Source: Asterias amurensis (Eukaryota > Echinodermata > Asteroidea > Forcipulatida > Asteriidae). From it: 64,000 bases of DNA. The notes under the pieces were generated by a model. It was not told the DNA's origin, did not search any database, and saw only the letters and a list, made by a program, of their open reading frames with translations. Each line of letters starts with the position of its first letter. The stretch's first letter is position 1. Positions 60,156 to 64,000 of this stretch are shown here, in pieces. Both the position numbers and the translations under genes were made by a program. The DNA is taken from the NCBI RefSeq assembly GCF_032118995.1, contig NC_092656.1:21596965-21660964 (forward strand), read 5' to 3'.

Positions 60156-63100
60156 ATGGCGAATTCTTCTGGAAATATCTGCGTGAAGTTTTCTGAGAAA
60201 ACTGGAAGAACTCGCCTCGATGATGTCGATTTTTCATCATTAGTTGGTACTCTTAAGGAACGGGTGTCCCAAGCTATTGGTTTACCGTCTTCAGAGTTTT
60301 GTAAGATATTTTACAAATTAAAGTTTATTTTTGTATTCTACTTTCTAGTATTTGGTCCGCCATCCGCCCGGCCACTGCACTGGACTTGTTTTGTTGTGTT
60401 GTGAAATACAATAATTTATTACACATGTCATGATGTTGATGTAGAATTCATACAACATATTTTTTAATTATAAAATAATATGACATTTACTGACAAGTTC
60501 GATTAGTTACAGCACATCAATAGCATACTTTTCATTGAGTATTTCATGTTATTGTTTAGTGTTAAGCCTGGCTGGTGTTGTTTAGTGTATGTACATGGGG
60601 GGGGATGAGCAGATGAGGAAGGAGTTGAGAGTGTGTATTGTAAAACCAAAAGTGACTCACGACCACCAAGCAATTCGATAATGCGTAGGCGTACGGCATA
60701 TATGACTGTTAACATTTTGTTTGACCACAGATAAATTACAAAAAGCGGGGAAATAAAGTCCATTCCTACAAACAAAAACAAAAACTTTGGAAAATGGCAA
60801 CCGGATTTTAAATACAAAGTCATTGAATTTCAGGTTAACAATTCTGTAGCTTACTTGGGCAAAACCCATTGAGTCTATTCTACTCCGTAATTTTTTACAT
60901 TAGTAGATTTTTTTTTTAAATGTTTCCTTTTTTCCCCCCAATTAAATAGCGATGGTTTACTGTGGTCGAATCCTGCGAGATCAAGATGCCTTAAAGCTAT
61001 CTGGACTTGTGACTGGATGTACTGTACACGCCCTTAAAAAGAAAGCTCCGTTGCAAAAATTGCAAGCAGGTAAGAACCTAATCTTGGCCCAAGGCGTTAG
61101 CGATCGGTTAGTGGATCATGTACTGCGCTGAGGCGCGCCCTTTTAAGGCATGATTTTACCAACTTGACTACCTCAAACCAAGCATCTTGGAAATCTTGTT
61201 AGTGCTAGGCAGTCAAGTTGGTTAAATGATGCAGTAGGAGGGCGCGCTTTAGCGATTTACAACCGAGTACACAGTACACTATCCACTATCGATCACTGAC
61301 GTCTTGGGCCAAGACTAGTAAGAATCTACTTAAAATGACATACCAATAGCTCTCCAAACATCAAAACCATACATGTACCAATTCAGAACCAAAGCACCTT
61401 CCAGTCATGAATAACAATAAAATCCTGGTGTTTTATCCAGAGCCATTGGATGATACTGCAATTCGCCAGCTGATGACAGCACTACATGCAGCTCTACTCA
61501 ATCCAGCACACAGACAAGCAGTAAGTAGTAACTATTGACGGACTATTGACGGACTATTGACGGACTATTGACGGACTATTGCAAAGTGTGCATCTTTCTT
61601 TTTCGCCATTTTGGGACCCAATTCTTTTGTTGACTCCCAAAATGGCGGACATGATAGGTGCGTGCATTGAGCAAGGAACTATGGTGCGTGTAAGTGCGCT
61701 CCACATTTTGAAATAAGTCAATTTTTGTGTTCTTGATGCACATGTTAATCATCAACATGGGCAGGCCTGACATTCGTTCTTCTAAGGGCAAAAAGCAGTT
61801 TTTCCATCAGTTAAGGTCACTTGTATTATGAGGGAAATAAAAGTTCTTTACAGAAAATCTTGAAAGACACAGAGGCAAAGACCAAGAAGCATAGAGGCAA
61901 TTGCCTCCATGAAGTTTCCAGGCCTGTATGGAGTCATTTAATTATAATAATAACAATAGTATGAAGTTTTTATATAGCACTTTTTCACTTCCGAAGGGTG
62001 TCCCAAAGCGCTTCAAATTATTACTCCTGGTCACTGGGCCTTAAGTCATTCCTTAAACCATCTCAGCTCCCTGGGGAGTTTACAGCCTTGTGCAACAAAG
62101 CGCTACTCGGCTAAATCAATCACAAGAACCATTTCTGCCCTCACAGGTACCCATTTACCCCTGGGTGAAGAGAAGCAATTATAGTAAAGTGTCTTGCTCA
62201 GGGAAACAAGTGTCACGACTCGAACCCCCACTCTGCTGAACAGAATCAGCAGAGCTTGAATTCGGTGCTCTTATCCGCTCGGCCACGACACCCCTTGTAA
62301 GGTCAGGGCACAGTGTGTGATATAATATCCACTATCATTACCCCTTTCAGCCAAAATGGGTACTTTAGTTGACTGCACTACCACTCGGCCACAACACAAA
62401 ACATTGTACCAGTGTGTCAAACATAAATATTACTTTTCAATTTCTTTTCACCCAGGTACACAAGATCCTTACAAATTCGGAGACCATCGATAACATCATT
62501 GCAGTCACTCCCGGTCTCGCTGTGGACCACATCGCAGTCTGTAAGTATTACACTCAGTTCCATCATGGAGGTAGAATTAGTTCCATTTGCTTTATGAAAC
62601 AAACTCAATTTTAAGACAGAAAAAAATATTGGAAGGCGTTTTCATACCGCCAACTTTTTAACTCGTGTGCAAGTTTCTGTTTGCGATTTACAATACCATT
62701 AGCAAGTTTCCGCTAAGCAAAAGTAAGTTGGATACCGGTCACATAATGTACTTGATGTTTTGGCTAATAAAATTGTTCTGATAAGCATAACTTTTATTGT
62801 GTTTAGCTGTTTGTTTGTGTTTTAACTCGTGTGCAAGTTTCTGTTTGCGATTTACAATACCATTAGCAAGTTTCCGCTAAGCAAAAGTAAGTTGGATACC
62901 GGTCACATAATGTACTTGGTGTTTTGGCTAATAAAATTGTTCTGATAAGCATAACTTTTATTGTGTTTAGCTGTTTGTTTGTGAACTTGAAGTAAAGACG
63001 ACCGTTTTAGAACCAATAAAACATTTTTTTCTAACCAAAAAGTTTGTTTTCACTATCATTGGCTCAGTTAGTGTGATTATCAGTGAGCTCATTATCAACC

Positions 63101-63311
63101 TGGAAAGAGCCCCTTTCTTCCTTTCAGGCCGTAGATATTAGTTTAATGAAGGGTTTTTGTAGTGTATGCCAGAAATATATTTCTGTTTATTGACCTTTCA
63201 TTGTACTTCATAATACTATTTACAAATCAGAAGAATTATTCTTTTATATATAGCTATGCTACGAGATCCAGAGCTGTTAATACAAATTGCTGACGCAGAA
63301 AATGTTCGAAG
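60156..63311 (+). CDS. UBL7: Ubiquitin-like protein 7 (partial, exons 1-5)
   Basis: Exons are 60156-60300, 60950-61069, 61441-61520, 62456-62540 and 63254-63311, all in phase. Further exons lie beyond the right edge, since the last donor is CGAAG/gtcagt. The N-terminal part is a ubiquitin-like domain with MVYCGRILRDQDALKLSGL and GCTVHALKK, matching the IYCGRKLKDDQTL and GSTVHVLRK blocks of human UBL7. Next come MTALHAALLNPAHRQAV and LTNSETIDNIIAVTPGL, matching the human ALHSSSSYREAVFKMLSN and LDQIIVATPGL region. The C-terminal UBA domain is not in the window. UBL7 is a ubiquitin-like/UBA adaptor linked to proteasome and innate-immune signalling in mammals. Here it is divergent from HSP70 and shares an intergenic region with heat-shock elements. 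Confidence 0.87.
61537..61580. repeat. Short tandem repeat GGACTATTGAC
   Basis: About four units in UBL7 intron 3, just after the exon 3 donor. Confidence 0.8.
61960..62297 (-). repeat. tRNA-Leu/Ser-like SINE in UBL7 intron 3
   Basis: Read on the minus strand it begins GGGGTGTCGTGGCCGAGCGG, an A-box with the long-variable-arm tRNA look, followed by GGGTTCGAGTCGTGACACTT. It then continues to a tail containing AAAGTGCTATATAAAAAC. Related tails occur near 41655-41690. Confidence 0.65.
62657..62984. repeat. 164-bp direct tandem duplication in UBL7 intron 4
   Basis: Two nearly identical units begin TTTAACTCGTGTGCAAGTTT, include AGTTGGATACCGGTCACATA and end TAGCTGTTTGTTTGTG. One difference seen is ACTTGATG against ACTTGGTG. 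The close identity points to a recent duplication. Confidence 0.88.
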
Positions 63312-64000
63312 GTCAGTTTCAAAAACCATTGTGTTTTTTTATTGTTTAATTTATTTAAGGCAGTGGACACTATTGGTAATTGTCAAAGACTAGCCTTCAC
63401 AGTTGGTGTACCTCAACATATGCATAAAATAACAAACCTGTGAAAATTTGAGCTCAATCAGTTATCGAACTTGTGAGATAATAATGAAAGAAAAAACACC
63501 CTTGTCACACAAAGTTGTGTACGTTTAGATGGTTGATTTCGAGACCTCAAGTTCTAAATCTGAGGTCTCGAAATCAAATTCATGGAAAATTACTTCTTTC
63601 TCGAAAACTATGGCAGAGGGAGCTATTTCTCACAACGTTTGATACCATCAACCTCTCCCCATTACTCGTCACCAAGAAAGGTTTTATGCTAATTATTATT
63701 TTGAGTAATTACCAATAGTGTCCACTGCCTTTAAGGATCTGTTTTCACATGTTGAAGATAATTTGAAGCCATGTGCAGCCTCACTTAATCTTAACCCAAA
63801 CATTCTTGTGTGATTTTACGAGGATCCTTCCTCACTCTAACAAAATCCAACACCATTATGGCAACTCAACACCGAAAGCCAAACTGTTGGACTCTCTGAT
63901 TATGGTGGTATGCCTGATCCCATGAGTGATTAATACTAGGATCCTTCCACACTCTAACAAAGTCCAACACCATTATGGCAACTCAACACCGAAAGCCAAA
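63312..64000. other. Right edge: UBL7 intron 5
   Basis: Contains the R1 MITE and then a direct repeat: AGGATCCTTCCTCACTCTAA, AAAATCCAACACCATTATGG and CAACTCAACACCGAAAGCCA recur with minor changes from about 63941. No further UBL7 exon is visible. Confidence 0.6.
63355..63735. repeat. MITE family R1, full length
   Basis: Same ends (TTAAGGCAGTGGACAC and GTGTCCACTGCCTTTAA), in UBL7 intron 5, 40-odd bases after exon 5. Diverged or partial relatives are also seen near 10570-10850, 34555-34600, 35160-35205, 40200-40330, 42800-43050 and 55880-56170. Confidence 0.83.

Overview
The window looks like nuclear DNA of an intron-rich marine deuterostome. An echinoderm, probably a sea star, is my best guess from the protein sequences and the dense foldback repeats; this is inference, because no species marker is present. 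Coding sequence is split into short exons with GT-AG introns. Most of the remaining DNA is MITE-like inverted-repeat elements, tRNA-derived SINEs and short tandem repeats.

Left third (1-23 kb): a cluster of three secreted alpha/beta-hydrolase esterases of the carboxylesterase/cholinesterase family. Copy A (minus, 825-3524) runs off the left edge after five exons. Copy B (plus, 6128-12903) and copy C (plus, 15273-22908) are complete, at 592 and 603 residues, with intact Ser-Glu-His triads. Exon sizes and phases are nearly identical between copies. C has an exon fusion. Exon 1 is almost identical in all copies while other exons have diverged, which suggests gene conversion. A truncated extra copy of exon 1 lies just upstream of C.

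Middle (23-38.8 kb): repeat-rich DNA holding one small gene (25780-31382) for a secreted 12-cysteine protein that resembles beta-microseminoprotein/VWC-type proteins.

Right part (38.8-64 kb): four recognisable housekeeping loci. PIGB, the GPI mannosyltransferase 3 gene, is on the minus strand with 12 coding exons. It lies head to head with a 77-residue PIGBOS1-like microprotein gene, the arrangement known from mammals. Two PIGB introns look like U12-type (minor spliceosome) introns, one AT-AC and one GT-AG. UQCR11 (complex III subunit) follows on the minus strand. An HSP70/HSC70 gene (minus, two coding exons, ends in EEVD) is divergent from UBL7 (plus, running off the right edge). The 446 bp between their start codons holds a TATA-like box and two perfect heat-shock elements.

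All exon coordinates were derived by eye from splice signals, reading frame and family similarity. Reading frame closes exactly in every complete gene (B, C, the Cys-rich gene, PIGB, UQCR11, HSP70), which is good internal support. I saw no CRISPR array, rRNA gene, convincing functional tRNA gene, or viral/LTR element.
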